64,000 nt of DNA from JAWLAT01 sp041395325 (GTDB taxonomy: Bacteria > Pseudomonadota > Gammaproteobacteria > Xanthomonadales > SZUA-5), in contig JAWLAT010000002.1 of assembly GCA_041395325.1 (NCBI GenBank), positions 62,001 through 126,000 on the forward strand, read 5' to 3'. The position numbers and the translations under genes are program-made. Under the pieces are notes generated by a model. The model worked only from the letters and a program-made list of their open reading frames with translations, made no database searches and was not told the DNA's origin. Positions 37,294 to 45,812 of this stretch are shown here, piece by piece. Within the stretch, counting starts at the first letter, position 1. Every line of letters begins with the position of its first letter.

Positions 37294-38884
37294 CAAAACT
37301 CAACCCAAACCGCCCCAGATACTTGCGCAGCCGATCGGCGTCATTGCTCGATTGCTTGCGCTCGCGGCTGGCCTGAAACAGCGTTCGGCCGGCCTCGCTG
37401 AGGCTGCGCGAAGCACGGCAGACGGCAATGACCTCCGCCAGCTGTACCTGATCGAAGCGGTCGATCTGCTGCCATTGCGCGCCGAACAGGCTCGCCGCCT
37501 CGCGCTCGTGGTCGGGGTCCGCTGATGAGCGAGCCGGTTGTGCGCCCCAGATCCGCTGCAAACGAGCGATTTCCTCCTCGACCACCATGAGGGTGATTCG
37601 GCCCTGTTCGGACAGCGTGGCCATGCGGGTGACCGAGGCGCCCAGATCGCGGAAATTGCCGGGCCAGTGCGCCTGCGGGCTGGTGGCGAAGGCCAGATAC
37701 CGCTCCCGCGCCTCCTTGCTGTAGCTCACTCGCTCACCATGGACGCGGGCGTGCCGCTCCAGTTCAAAATCCAGATTGGGCTCGATGTCCTCCAGCCGCT
37801 CGCGCAGTCCGGGCAGATGGAAGGTCCACAGGTTCAGTCGGGCATAGAGATCGTCGCGAAAACGGCCTTCGCTGACGGCTTCGGCCAGATCACGGTTGGT
37901 ACCGGCGAGCAGCTGGAAATCGCTGCTGACTTCCTTGTCGCCACCCAGCGGCGGGAAGCGCTTGTCCTCGATCGCCCGCAGCAGCATGGCCTGCTCGTCC
38001 AGACCCAGCTCGCCGATCTCGTCGAGGAAGAGCAGCCCGCCGTCAGCGCTCTTGAGCAGGCCGGCGCGCTCGCCCTGGGCCCCGGTGAAGGCCCCGCGTA
38101 CGTGACCGAACAGGGCGCTGCCGGCCCCGTCGCCGCGCAGCGTGGCGCAGTTGACCTCGACGAATCGCCCCTTCAGCTCGTGTCGCTGCTGCTTCAGATG
38201 AAACAGGTTGCGCGCCAGCATGCTCTTGCCAGCGCCGGTAGGACCCATCAACAGGATCGGCGCCCGCGAGCGCACGGCCACCCGTTCGATCTGCTCGATC
38301 ATCCGATTGAAGGCCACGCTGCGGGTTTCGATGCCGCTCTTGAGGACCTCGGTGCTCTCGTGGCTGGCACGCTCGAAACGCTGGGCGATCTGGTCGTAGC
38401 GGGCCAGGTCCAGGTCGATCAAGGTGTGGCTGCCCGGATCCCCGGCGCGCTGCTTGCGTGGCGGACTGGTCTGCAGCAATCGAGCAGGCAGGAAGCGCGC
38501 CTCGGTCAGCAGGAACAGGCAGATCTGCGCCACGTGCGTGCCGGTGGTGATGTGGACCAGGTAGTCCTCCTGATCGGTGTCGAAGGCGTAGCTACGGCAG
38601 AAATCGAACAGCCGCGTGTACATCTGCTCGAAATCCCACGGGTCAGGCACATGAAAATCGTGCAGCAGTACCTCGGTCTGCGGGGCCAATTGGCGCAGGT
38701 CCGCTCGCACTTGTTCGGCCAGCGACCGCGATCGACGCAGATCGACCAGCAGTTCGATCCGGTCGGGCAGGAAGTCTTCGAAAGCCCCCAGGCTCACCGA
38801 GGGACGCCATTTCTCCCAGCGACCAGCGCCGCGACCGGAATCGAGCTGGATGCCTAGGAAACCGAGAACGATGGTTTTTTTCAC
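37271..38884 (-). CDS. rtcR: sigma-54-dependent activator RtcR
   Basis: RtcR activates rtcBA from a sigma-54 promoter in response to RNA ligands. The 537-residue protein has an N-terminal CARF-like sensor (KKTIVLGFLGIQLDSG; VHITTGTHVAQICLFLL) and a central AAA+ domain with Walker A GPTGAGKSMLARN, the sigma-54 contact GAFTGA and Walker B GLLFLDEIGELG. The C-terminus is a short helical DNA-binding region. The start was set at GTG 38884 because known RtcR proteins begin this way; the 20 codons upstream fall in a repeat. The E. coli protein is about 532 residues. It is divergent from rtcB across 405 bases. Confidence 0.93.
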   Translation of the reverse strand: MKKTIVLGFLGIQLDSGRGAGRWEKWRPSVSLGAFEDFLPDRIELLVDLRRSRSLAEQVRADLRQLAPQTEVLLHDFHVPDPWDFEQMYTRLFDFCRSYAFDTDQEDYLVHITTGTHVAQICLFLLTEARFLPARLLQTSPPRKQRAGDPGSHTLIDLDLARYDQIAQRFERASHESTEVLKSGIETRSVAFNRMIEQIERVAVRSRAPILLMGPTGAGKSMLARNLFHLKQQRHELKGRFVEVNCATLRGDGAGSALFGHVRGAFTGAQGERAGLLKSADGGLLFLDEIGELGLDEQAMLLRAIEDKRFPPLGGDKEVSSDFQLLAGTNRDLAEAVSEGRFRDDLYARLNLWTFHLPGLRERLEDIEPNLDFELERHARVHGERVSYSKEARERYLAFATSPQAHWPGNFRDLGASVTRMATLSEQGRITLMVVEEEIARLQRIWGAQPARSSADPDHEREAASLFGAQWQQIDRFDQVQLAEVIAVCRASRSLSEAGRTLFQASRERKQSSNDADRLRKYLGRFGLSFEGLRDQG

Positions 38885-38886
38885 GT

Positions 38887-38921
38887 CAGGGCCCAGGGCC
38901 CAGGGCATAGGGCCCAGAGGC
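38887..38921. repeat. GGGCCCAGGG-type repeat at rtcR 5' end
   Basis: Tandem degenerate units (CAGGGCC, CAGGGCAT, AGGGCCC) lie immediately before the rtcR start codon on its coding side. They belong to the same family of CAGGG-rich units that borders the other rtc genes. Confidence 0.6.
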
Positions 38922-39174
38922 GGCAAGTGGTGAGAATGCGGCACTTTGGAGTGCGGCGAGCATCGCCGCTTTGGCTGCGGTCAGCTCCGAACGTGCATGC
39001 GCAAACTGAGCCCATCCCGGCTGTACTCAGATATCGAAGGACCAAGATCATATATCCATTCATATAAGTTCAATCCAAAAATATAGGATCTGATGCGGTC
39101 ATTGAGGTGCCTCAGGACCGGGGGCTGCTCATAACATATTGATTTAAAAACCATCGTGCGAAATCTCGCCAACC

Positions 39175-39190
39175 TGGCACGCTTGCTGAT
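39175..39190 (+). promoter_or_regulatory. candidate sigma-54 promoter for rtcB
   Basis: TGGCACG at 39175-39181 is a perfect -24 element, 100 bases before rtcB. The expected -12 element (TTGCW four bases on) reads CTGAT at 39186-39190, so the GC of the -12 is not conserved. An overlapping TTGCT at 39183 has the wrong spacing. Its place downstream of a divergent RtcR gene is the main support. Confidence 0.4.
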
Positions 39191-39240
39191 AGGTCCTTCC
39201 CGGGTTCGGCTCGCACTGTCGGACCAGCGGCGGTCGCGCC

Positions 39241-39260
39241 GGGGGAGCCCGGCGCGACCG
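39241..39260. other. GC-rich hairpin in rtcB leader
   Basis: GTCGCGCCGGG (39234-39244) and CCCGGCGCGAC (39249-39259) can pair around a short loop in the probable 5' leader of rtcB, about 30 bases before the start. It could be a leader structure affecting translation. Symmetry is the only evidence. Confidence 0.4.
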
Positions 39261-39289
39261 GAGCCTGAAGAGAACAAGGAACGACGATC

Positions 39290-40513
39290 ATGAACAGCAG
39301 CTACCAGACCATCGAAGAGACCGGCGGCGTACCGATCCGGATGTGGACCCACGGCGTCCCCGTCGAGGAAGAGGCCAAGGCGCAACTGCGTCGGCTGGCG
39401 CGTCTGCCGATCGTCGCGCCCTTCGTCGCGGTGATGCCGGATGTGCACCTGGGCATCGGGGCGACCGTGGGTTCGGTGGTGCCGACCCGCAACGCCATCA
39501 TTCCGGCCGCGGTCGGTGTCGATATCGGTTGCGGCATGATCGCCGCCCGCACCAGCCTGCGCGCGCCGGATTTGCCGGAGAACCTGGCCGGCATTCGCAG
39601 CGCGATCGAGGCGGCGGTGCCGCATGGTCGCACCAGCAATCGCGGTGGCCGCGACAAGGGTTCCTGGGGCAAGGTGCCGCAGGTGGCCGACGCTGCCTGG
39701 GCCGAGTTGGATACCGACTTCCAGCGCATCTGCGAGCGGCATCCGCGCCTGAAGAACACCAACAACCGGGTTCATATGGGCACGCTGGGGACCGGCAATC
39801 ACTTCATCGAGCTGTGCCTGGACGAGGCGGATGATGTGTGGGTGATGCTGCACTCGGGTTCGCGTGGTGTCGGCAATGCGATCGGTACGCACTTCATCGA
39901 GCTGGCACAGCGTGACATGCGCAACCACATCGCCAATCTGCCGCACCGGGATCTGGCCTATTTCGAAGAAGGGTCGCCGAACTTTGACGACTACGTCTTC
40001 GCAGTGGACTGGGCCCAGCGCTTCGCCCGCAACAATCGCGCGGTGATGATGCGCGCGACGATGCAGGCGCTGCAGAAGGCGATGCCCAAGCGCTTCAAGG
40101 TGACCGAGGAGGCGGTGAACTGCCATCACAACTACGTGCAGAAGGAAACGCATTTCGGTGAGGAGCTGTTCGTAACCCGCAAGGGTGCCGTCAGCGCGCA
40201 GGCCGGGCAGCTGGGGATCATTCCCGGCAGCATGGGGGTGAAGAGCTACATCGTCCGCGGCCTGGGCAATGCTGAAGCGTTGTGCTCCTGCTCGCACGGT
40301 GCCGGCCGCGTCATGAGCCGTACCCGGGCGAAGAAGGAGATCACGCTGGCCCAGCATCGCGAAGCCACCGCGCACGTGGAATGCCGCAAGGATGAGGCGG
40401 TGATCGATGAATCACCGGCCGCCTACAAGCCAATCGACCAGGTGATGGCCGCCCAGCGCGATCTGGTCGAGGTGGTGCACACCTTGCGGCAGGTGGTGTG
40501 TGTGAAGGGATGA
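39290..40513 (+). CDS. rtcB: RNA-splicing ligase RtcB
   Basis: Joins 2',3'-cyclic phosphate and 5'-OH RNA ends with GTP and Mn2+. The 407-residue protein has the metal-binding VGVDIGCGMIAARTSL, LGTGNHFIELCLDE, LHSGSRGVGNAIG, VNCHHNYVQKE and the guanylated histidine in CSCSHGAGRVMSRTRAK. The length matches the E. coli enzyme (408). It begins the plus-strand half of the RNA repair locus, with an unrecognised gene and rtcA downstream and RtcR divergent. Confidence 0.96.
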   Translation: MNSSYQTIEETGGVPIRMWTHGVPVEEEAKAQLRRLARLPIVAPFVAVMPDVHLGIGATVGSVVPTRNAIIPAAVGVDIGCGMIAARTSLRAPDLPENLAGIRSAIEAAVPHGRTSNRGGRDKGSWGKVPQVADAAWAELDTDFQRICERHPRLKNTNNRVHMGTLGTGNHFIELCLDEADDVWVMLHSGSRGVGNAIGTHFIELAQRDMRNHIANLPHRDLAYFEEGSPNFDDYVFAVDWAQRFARNNRAVMMRATMQALQKAMPKRFKVTEEAVNCHHNYVQKETHFGEELFVTRKGAVSAQAGQLGIIPGSMGVKSYIVRGLGNAEALCSCSHGAGRVMSRTRAKKEITLAQHREATAHVECRKDEAVIDESPAAYKPIDQVMAAQRDLVEVVHTLRQVVCVKG

Positions 40514-40586
40514 GGGCTCAGGGCTCAGGGCTGAGGGGTCAGGCGAGCGAAGTGCTGCCTGCCCTCAGCCCTAGGCCCTCAGCCCG
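40512..40586. repeat. inverted GGGCTCAGGG repeat pair after rtcB
   Basis: Units GAGGGCTCAGGGCTCAGGG at 40512-40530 and beyond are followed, after about 15 bases, by their complements (GCCCTCAGCCCTAGGCCCTC at 40561-40580 region). The two arms can form a long imperfect stem between rtcB and the next gene, which may end or attenuate transcription. Confidence 0.7.
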
Positions 40587-40600
40587 GCGAGGAACGAGCC

Positions 40601-41359
40601 ATGAGAACAGACTTTCACAAGGTCCTGATTGAACGGCCGCGGAGCGGCTGGCGCTGCAAGCGTCAGCCGTTGCCGCGCCTGCGGGTGACCGACTGGGATG
40701 GCGAGGACTTCGCCGACCGGCCGCTGCCGCGACCACGGCGCACCAAGCATTTCGACGACCTGCTTGGGCCGCTGCGCAAGTGGCTGCGCAAGCAGGTCAA
40801 TCGGCCCTGGGACAAGGTCTACAGCGAGCTGGTAGCCGGCATCGACCGACGCAGCACCGTGGGACAGCACCTGATCGACCACGTCATGTGGGAAGTTGCG
40901 GTCAACGTTCATTGGGACGACCAGGGCCGGCTGATCGAGCGCGAGTACGGCTGGCGGGAGCTTCGGCGGGGTCTGTTTGTGCATCCGCGCACCGGCATCC
41001 TGCGATACCAGGCCCCGGAAGCCCGGCGTGAATTGCAGGCACGGGAGCGCACCGCCGCGGTCCGGCGGGCCGTGACCGACCTGAACCAGACTCGACGGCT
41101 GGGGCCGGAACGGATCCTGCAGCGTTGCGACGGCCTCTGGTACGAACTGCGAGTTCGGCCGTTGGATCCTGAAGATGTGTGGCGCCTGCGCGTGCGGGAT
41201 GGAAAGTTGCCGGCGCGGTTGCTGGCGATGCTGGCGCAACGGCGCATCGTTGACGGTGATGAAGTGCTCGGCCGCCGGCAGCTGAGCAAGGCGGAACTGC
41301 GGAGGCATGGATTGCAGAACATGGCGGTAGAAGATCACGAGCAAGCTCGCTCCCACTGA
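40601..41359 (+). CDS. unrecognised protein encoded between rtcB and rtcA
   Basis: I cannot give this 252-residue protein a named function. It is strongly basic with many Trp and Arg residues: N-terminus VLIERPRSGWRCKRQPLPRL, then LRKWLRKQVNRPWDKVYSEL, IDRRSTVGQHLIDHVMWEV, HPRTGILRYQ and LNQTRRLGPERILQRCDGLW. There is no signal peptide or membrane helix, so it is a cytoplasmic protein compatible with RNA or ribosome binding. Similar small basic proteins occur in several phyla as conserved hypotheticals, as far as I recall. Its position inside the rtc operon suggests a part in RNA repair. The last residues (HEQARSH) and the stop come from a REP element. Confidence 0.75.
   Translation: MRTDFHKVLIERPRSGWRCKRQPLPRLRVTDWDGEDFADRPLPRPRRTKHFDDLLGPLRKWLRKQVNRPWDKVYSELVAGIDRRSTVGQHLIDHVMWEVAVNVHWDDQGRLIEREYGWRELRRGLFVHPRTGILRYQAPEARRELQARERTAAVRRAVTDLNQTRRLGPERILQRCDGLWYELRVRPLDPEDVWRLRVRDGKLPARLLAMLAQRRIVDGDEVLGRRQLSKAELRRHGLQNMAVEDHEQARSH
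41332..41355. repeat. single REP element overlapping a gene end
   Basis: AGATCACGAGCAAGCTCGCT and the following CCCAC match one arm of the REPIN at 14954-15032 with one difference (CACG for CGCG). It lies wholly inside the last codons of the 40601 gene and just before its stop. Confidence 0.85.
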
Positions 41360-41430
41360 GCCCGGGCCGTCTAGCACACCGAATGCGCTGTCGACAGGCT
41401 GGGACCGCCCCATGCTCCAAGGTTGCGTGC

Positions 41431-41467
41431 TGGGCCTTGAGCCCTAGGCCCTGAGCCCTGCGCCCTA
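41431..41467. repeat. GGGCCTTGAGCCC-type repeat before rtcA
   Basis: GGGCCTTGAGCCCTAGGCCC, then TGAGCCCTGCGCCC, are units of the same CAGGG/CCCTG family, about 30 bases before the rtcA start. They contain the internal palindrome GGGCCTTGAGCCCTAGGCCC-like symmetry and may form a hairpin. Confidence 0.65.
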
Positions 41468-41497
41468 CATCCATACAAAGAACACTCGAGCAGCATC

Positions 41498-42565
41498 ATG
41501 CACATCACACACACCGAGGCATCCAGCCTCATCCACATCGACGGCAGTCGGGGCGAAGGCGGCGGGCAGATCCTGCGCTCGGCGCTGAGCCTGTCGGTGC
41601 TGTTGCAGCGGCCGTTGCGGCTGTCGCGGATTCGTGCCGGTCGGGCCAAGCCAGGACTGATGCGTCAGCATCTGGCCTGCGTACAGGCGGCGGCGCAGAT
41701 CAGTGCCGCCGATGTCGAGGGCGCGCGGCTGGGCAGTACCGAACTGACCTTTGTCCCGCACGCTCTCTGCGGTGGTTCGCACCATTTCGCCATCGGCAGT
41801 GCCGGCAGCACCACGCTGGTGCTGCAGACGGTGTTGCCGCTGCTGCTGTGCGCCGATCAGCCAAGTCGGCTGAGCATCGAGGGGGGCACGCACAACCCGA
41901 TGGCGCCGAGCGTCGACTTTCTGCAGCAGGCCTTCCTGCCGCAACTGCAGCGCATGGGCGCGGATCTGGACCTGCAGCTGGAACGCCACGGCTTCTTTCC
42001 GATGGGCGGCGGCCGCATCGTGCTGCAGGCCCGGCCAGGACGCTTGCAGCCGCTGTCTCTGCTGGAGCGTGGTGATGCTGCGGGCATTGATGTGCTGGCC
42101 ATCACGGCGGGACTGCCGGCCCACATCGGCTTGCGCGAAGCGACGGCCGTGGCCGATCACTATGGGTTGCGTCGTGAGCGGCTGCAGCCGGTGGATCTGG
42201 GGCCGCGCTATGGCACCGGCAATGTGCTGGCCCTGGCGGCGCGCTTTGCCAACGTCACCGAGTGGGTCACCCGTTTCGGCGAGAGGGGGCTGCGTGCCGA
42301 ACAGGTGGCAGAACGGGCCTGCCGGGAGCTCGACGGCTATCTGGCCCACAACGGCGCGGTTGGCGAACACCTGGCGGACCAGTTGCTGCTGCCGCTGTGG
42401 TTGGCCGGCGGCGGTGAATTCACCACCGGTGCGCCCAGTTCTCACCTGCAGACAAACGCCGACGTCCTGCGACAATTCGGGGCCGCCGAGGTGGAGATCT
42501 GTCCGCAAGGCGGACACTGGCGCGTCAGCTTGAAGTCACTCGCGGCGCCCGGGCACTCACGCTGA
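41498..42565 (+). CDS. rtcA: RNA 3'-terminal phosphate cyclase RtcA
   Basis: Converts RNA 3'-phosphates to 2',3'-cyclic phosphates via an adenylated histidine, feeding RtcB. The 355-residue protein has the family's N-terminal IHIDGSRGEGGGQILRSALS, IRAGRAKPGLMRQHLACVQA, GGSHHFAIGSAGSTTLVLQT, EGGTHNPMAPSVDFLQQAF, and the catalytic histidine in VGEHLADQLLLPLWLAGGGE. It completes the rtcR-rtcB-X-rtcA locus. Confidence 0.96.
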   Translation: MHITHTEASSLIHIDGSRGEGGGQILRSALSLSVLLQRPLRLSRIRAGRAKPGLMRQHLACVQAAAQISAADVEGARLGSTELTFVPHALCGGSHHFAIGSAGSTTLVLQTVLPLLLCADQPSRLSIEGGTHNPMAPSVDFLQQAFLPQLQRMGADLDLQLERHGFFPMGGGRIVLQARPGRLQPLSLLERGDAAGIDVLAITAGLPAHIGLREATAVADHYGLRRERLQPVDLGPRYGTGNVLALAARFANVTEWVTRFGERGLRAEQVAERACRELDGYLAHNGAVGEHLADQLLLPLWLAGGGEFTTGAPSSHLQTNADVLRQFGAAEVEICPQGGHWRVSLKSLAAPGHSR

Positions 42566-42695
42566 GCAGCCATCCAAAGCGTTGCTGTGACCGAAACGGC
42601 ACAGGCACAAACCCGTTGGGCGGTGGCACCTGCGCCACCGCCGCAACTCGATCGCGCCTCCGACAACCAATGCCTGGCTTCGGTGGCATGTCAGC

Positions 42696-45600
42696 TCAAA
42701 CCGGCTGGTCGGCGACCGCCTGATCGGCCGGCCGTCGATGCCGGGCGAACCAGGCGAAGATCCGATCCTTGCGGGTTTCGAAGCTGTCGTAGAAGGTCGG
42801 CACGACCAGCAGCGTGAGCACCGTGGAGGTGATCATGCCGCCGATGATCGAGATGCCCAGCGGTCGGTAGAAGTCCGAGCCCTCACCCAGCCCGATGGCC
42901 ACAGGCAGCATGCCGGCGACCAGTGCGAAGGTGGTCATCAGGATCGGCCGCAAACGTTGCTTGCCGGCCATGATCAGCGCGGTATCGCGGTCGATGCCTT
43001 CGGCTTCCTGCTTGCGCGCGCAATCGATCAGCAGGATCGCGTTCTTGGCCACCAGACCCATCAGCATCACCACGCCGATCAGGCTCATCAGATTCATCGT
43101 GCCGCCGGTGAACTTCAGCGCCAGCACCACGCCGATCAGCGACAGCGGCAACGACAGCATGATCGCCACCGGCGTCAGGAAGCTGTGGAACTGCACCACC
43201 AGGATCAGATACATCAGCATCACGGCGATGCCCAGCGCCCGCAGGATGCTGCCAAAGACCTCCTGCTGGTCGCGGCCGGCACCACCGACGGCCAGATCGT
43301 AGCCGGGCGGGAAGTTCATCTCCCGCGCCAGCGCCATGGCCTCGCCGAAGACCTCGCCGAAGCTGCGGCCCTGCACATTGGCCGTCACCGCGATCGTGTT
43401 CTCGCGATTGAAGTGCTCAATCGCCGCCGGTCCGGTGCCCATGGTCACCGTGGCGATCTGGCTCAGCGGAATGATCTGGTTGCCGGCGGCGATGATCGGC
43501 AGCGACTCCAGGTCGGCCGCGGCGGCGCGGTCCTCCGGCGACAGCCGCACTGCGACATTGCGCGTCTCGCCGGCCGGATCCACCCAGTCGCCCACTTCGA
43601 CGCCAGCGAAGGCCACACGCAGTGCCGTGGCGGCGTCGCTCATCGAGATGCCAAGGCTGGAGGCCAGACCGCGATCGATGTCCACCTGCAGTTCCGGCTT
43701 GGGTTCCTGGGTGGACAGGCCGATGTCGACGGTGCCCTCGACCTCGCGCAGCTTGGCCATGTACTCGGTCACCAGTTCGGTCAGCTTGCGGCTGTCCGGG
43801 CCCCGGAACTGGATCTGCAGCGGCTTCTGTCCCCCGTTGTTGAGATCGTCGGCGACGGTGAACTCGGCGCCCACCAGCCGGGCGATGTCCCCACGCAGCG
43901 CCTGCGCGATCTGCCGCGCCGTGCGCTCGCGATCGGCTTCCGGAATGAAGTCCACATAGACCTGCGCCCGGCTGACGTTGCCGCTGGTGCCGACGGTGGT
44001 CTGGGTGTATTCGACCTCCGGCAGGGCCCTGGCCAGCGCCGCAGCCTGCTCGGCCTTGATGCGGGTGTACTCCAGGCTTGAGCCCGAGGGCGCGGTCACT
44101 TCGATCTGCACCGCGCCGTTGTCGGTTTCCGGCAGGAAGCTGGTGCCCACGCTCTGCGTGGCGATCATCGCGAAGGCGCCGAAGAAGGCGCCGAAGGCCA
44201 GCAGCCACATCGAGATGCGGTGGTGCAGCGCCCAGGCAATGACCCTGGAATAACCCTCGGACTGTCGATCGAACCAGACATTGAAGCGTTCCAGCGCTCG
44301 GCCGATCGGCCCACGGCGCGCGTCCTTTTCTTCCGCATGGCCGCCCCAGTAGGCCGACAGCATCGGATCCAGGCTGAAGGCGACGAACAGCGAGACCAGC
44401 ACCGACGCGGCCACGGTCAGACCGAAGGGCTTGAACCACTGGCCCGGCATGCCGTCCATGAAGGCAACCGGCACGAACACCGCGATGATCGCCAGCGTAG
44501 TCGCGGTGACGGCCAGGCCGATCTCGGCGGTGCCCTCGCGCGAGGCGGTCATCATGTCCTTGCCCATCTCCATGTGCCGCACGATGTTCTCGCGCACCAC
44601 GATGGCATCGTCGATCAGCACGCCGATGGCCAGACTCAGGCCCAGCAGCGACATGAAGTTCAGCGTGAAGCCGAAGACCCAGACCGCGATGAAGGCGGCC
44701 AGCACCGAGGTGGGCAGGGCCAGCGCGGTGATCACCGTCGAACGCCAGGAATTGAGGAACAGGTAGACGGTGAGGATCGTCAGCAGCGCGCCCAGCGACA
44801 GCGCCTCGATGACGTTGTTGAGCGAGGTGCGAACCGATTCGCCGTCGTTGAAGACGATCTTGACCTCGACATCCGTCGGCAGTTCGGGCGCCAACGCATC
44901 GAGCCGCTGCTGCACCAGATCGGTGACGGTGACCGTGCTGGCCTCGCGCGATTTGGTCACCGCGATGCCCACGGCCGAGTGACCATCGAGCAATGAATAG
45001 CTGCGCTGCTCGGCATGGCCGTCCTCGATCCGGGCGACCTGACCCAAACGCACCGTCGCTTCGCCTTGCCGCTTGATGATGACGCGCTCGAAGTCGCGGG
45101 CATCCTTCAGCCGGCCCAGCAGGCGGATGCTCTGTTCGTTCATGCCTTCTTCGACATGACCGACCGGCGCCGCCAGATTTTGTTGCCGCAGGGACTGCAC
45201 CACATCGGTAACCGAGACATTGGCCTCGCGCATCGCGGCGCTGCGCAGGAACACGGTCATCTCGCGAATCTGCTCGCCTTCCAGATCGACCAGCGCCACT
45301 CCCGGAACCGTGCGTAGATCGCGTGCGATCACCTGTTCGCCCAGCCGAGACAGCTCCATCGCCGACAGCGTGTCGCTGGACAGGGCGATGTTCATGATCG
45401 GCCGCGCGGCCGGATCGACCCGGCGCAGGTAGGGCTCCTTCATCTCGGTCGGCAGCTTGTCGCGGACGCTGGCGATCGAGTCGCGGATCTCCTGCGAGGC
45501 TTCGATCAGGTTCTTGTCGAACTCGAAGAACACCACGATCGTTGCCACGCTGTCGCGCGCATAGGAGCGGATGTCACGGATGCCGGAGATGCCCGACATC

Positions 45601-45809
45601 GCGTCCTCAATGCGATTGAGCACCTCGCGCTCGACCGTTTCCGGCGAGGCGCCAGGGTAGGGCACCGTCACCACCAGCACCGGCGGCTGCACATCCGGTG
45701 TCTGGTTGGTTTTCAGGTTGGTCAGCGCGAAATAGCCAAAGACCATCAGCGCCAGCGTCACGACCAGTGTGACCACCGGTCGCTTGATACTGAACTCGGA
45801 CAGGAACAT
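42696..45809 (-). CDS. RND efflux transporter (HAE1/MexB-like)
   Basis: The 1037-residue inner-membrane pump starts MFLSEFSIKRPVVTLVVTLA. It has the RND pattern of two six-helix halves, each with a large periplasmic loop: LGLSLAIGVLIDDAIVVREN holds the TM4 aspartate pair and GVVMLMGLVAKNAILLIDCA the TM10 lysine. Together with the adaptor gene just upstream it forms a proton-driven tripartite exporter; the outer-membrane factor is not in the window. The substrate range cannot be told. The sequence is GC-rich like the core genome and differs from the second RND protein at 53972. Confidence 0.94.
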   Translation of the reverse strand: MFLSEFSIKRPVVTLVVTLALMVFGYFALTNLKTNQTPDVQPPVLVVTVPYPGASPETVEREVLNRIEDAMSGISGIRDIRSYARDSVATIVVFFEFDKNLIEASQEIRDSIASVRDKLPTEMKEPYLRRVDPAARPIMNIALSSDTLSAMELSRLGEQVIARDLRTVPGVALVDLEGEQIREMTVFLRSAAMREANVSVTDVVQSLRQQNLAAPVGHVEEGMNEQSIRLLGRLKDARDFERVIIKRQGEATVRLGQVARIEDGHAEQRSYSLLDGHSAVGIAVTKSREASTVTVTDLVQQRLDALAPELPTDVEVKIVFNDGESVRTSLNNVIEALSLGALLTILTVYLFLNSWRSTVITALALPTSVLAAFIAVWVFGFTLNFMSLLGLSLAIGVLIDDAIVVRENIVRHMEMGKDMMTASREGTAEIGLAVTATTLAIIAVFVPVAFMDGMPGQWFKPFGLTVAASVLVSLFVAFSLDPMLSAYWGGHAEEKDARRGPIGRALERFNVWFDRQSEGYSRVIAWALHHRISMWLLAFGAFFGAFAMIATQSVGTSFLPETDNGAVQIEVTAPSGSSLEYTRIKAEQAAALARALPEVEYTQTTVGTSGNVSRAQVYVDFIPEADRERTARQIAQALRGDIARLVGAEFTVADDLNNGGQKPLQIQFRGPDSRKLTELVTEYMAKLREVEGTVDIGLSTQEPKPELQVDIDRGLASSLGISMSDAATALRVAFAGVEVGDWVDPAGETRNVAVRLSPEDRAAAADLESLPIIAAGNQIIPLSQIATVTMGTGPAAIEHFNRENTIAVTANVQGRSFGEVFGEAMALAREMNFPPGYDLAVGGAGRDQQEVFGSILRALGIAVMLMYLILVVQFHSFLTPVAIMLSLPLSLIGVVLALKFTGGTMNLMSLIGVVMLMGLVAKNAILLIDCARKQEAEGIDRDTALIMAGKQRLRPILMTTFALVAGMLPVAIGLGEGSDFYRPLGISIIGGMITSTVLTLLVVPTFYDSFETRKDRIFAWFARHRRPADQAVADQPV

Positions 45810-45812
45810 GGC

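Larger units (their letters stand above)
38885..39289. other. rtcR-rtcB divergent intergenic region
   Basis: Besides the repeat next to rtcR, this 405-base region contains an AT-rich part (39045-39150, e.g. ATATATCCATTCATATAAG) that stands out from its GC-rich surroundings and would suit activator binding or DNA bending. A candidate sigma-54 element and a GC-rich hairpin near the rtcB start follow. No small RNA gene, Y RNA or tRNA-like fold was recognised by eye. Confidence 0.6.

Noticed and set aside
37538..38857. A 439-codon plus-strand frame opposite rtcR
   Set aside because: The minus strand encodes GAFTGA and Walker motifs. The opposite frame is low-complexity Gln/Ala/Leu sequence.
39183..39187. 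TTGCT as the -12 element of the sigma-54 promoter
   Set aside because: It lies one base after TGGCACG instead of four, so the -24/-12 spacing would be wrong. The poorer CTGAT at the correct spacing was reported instead.
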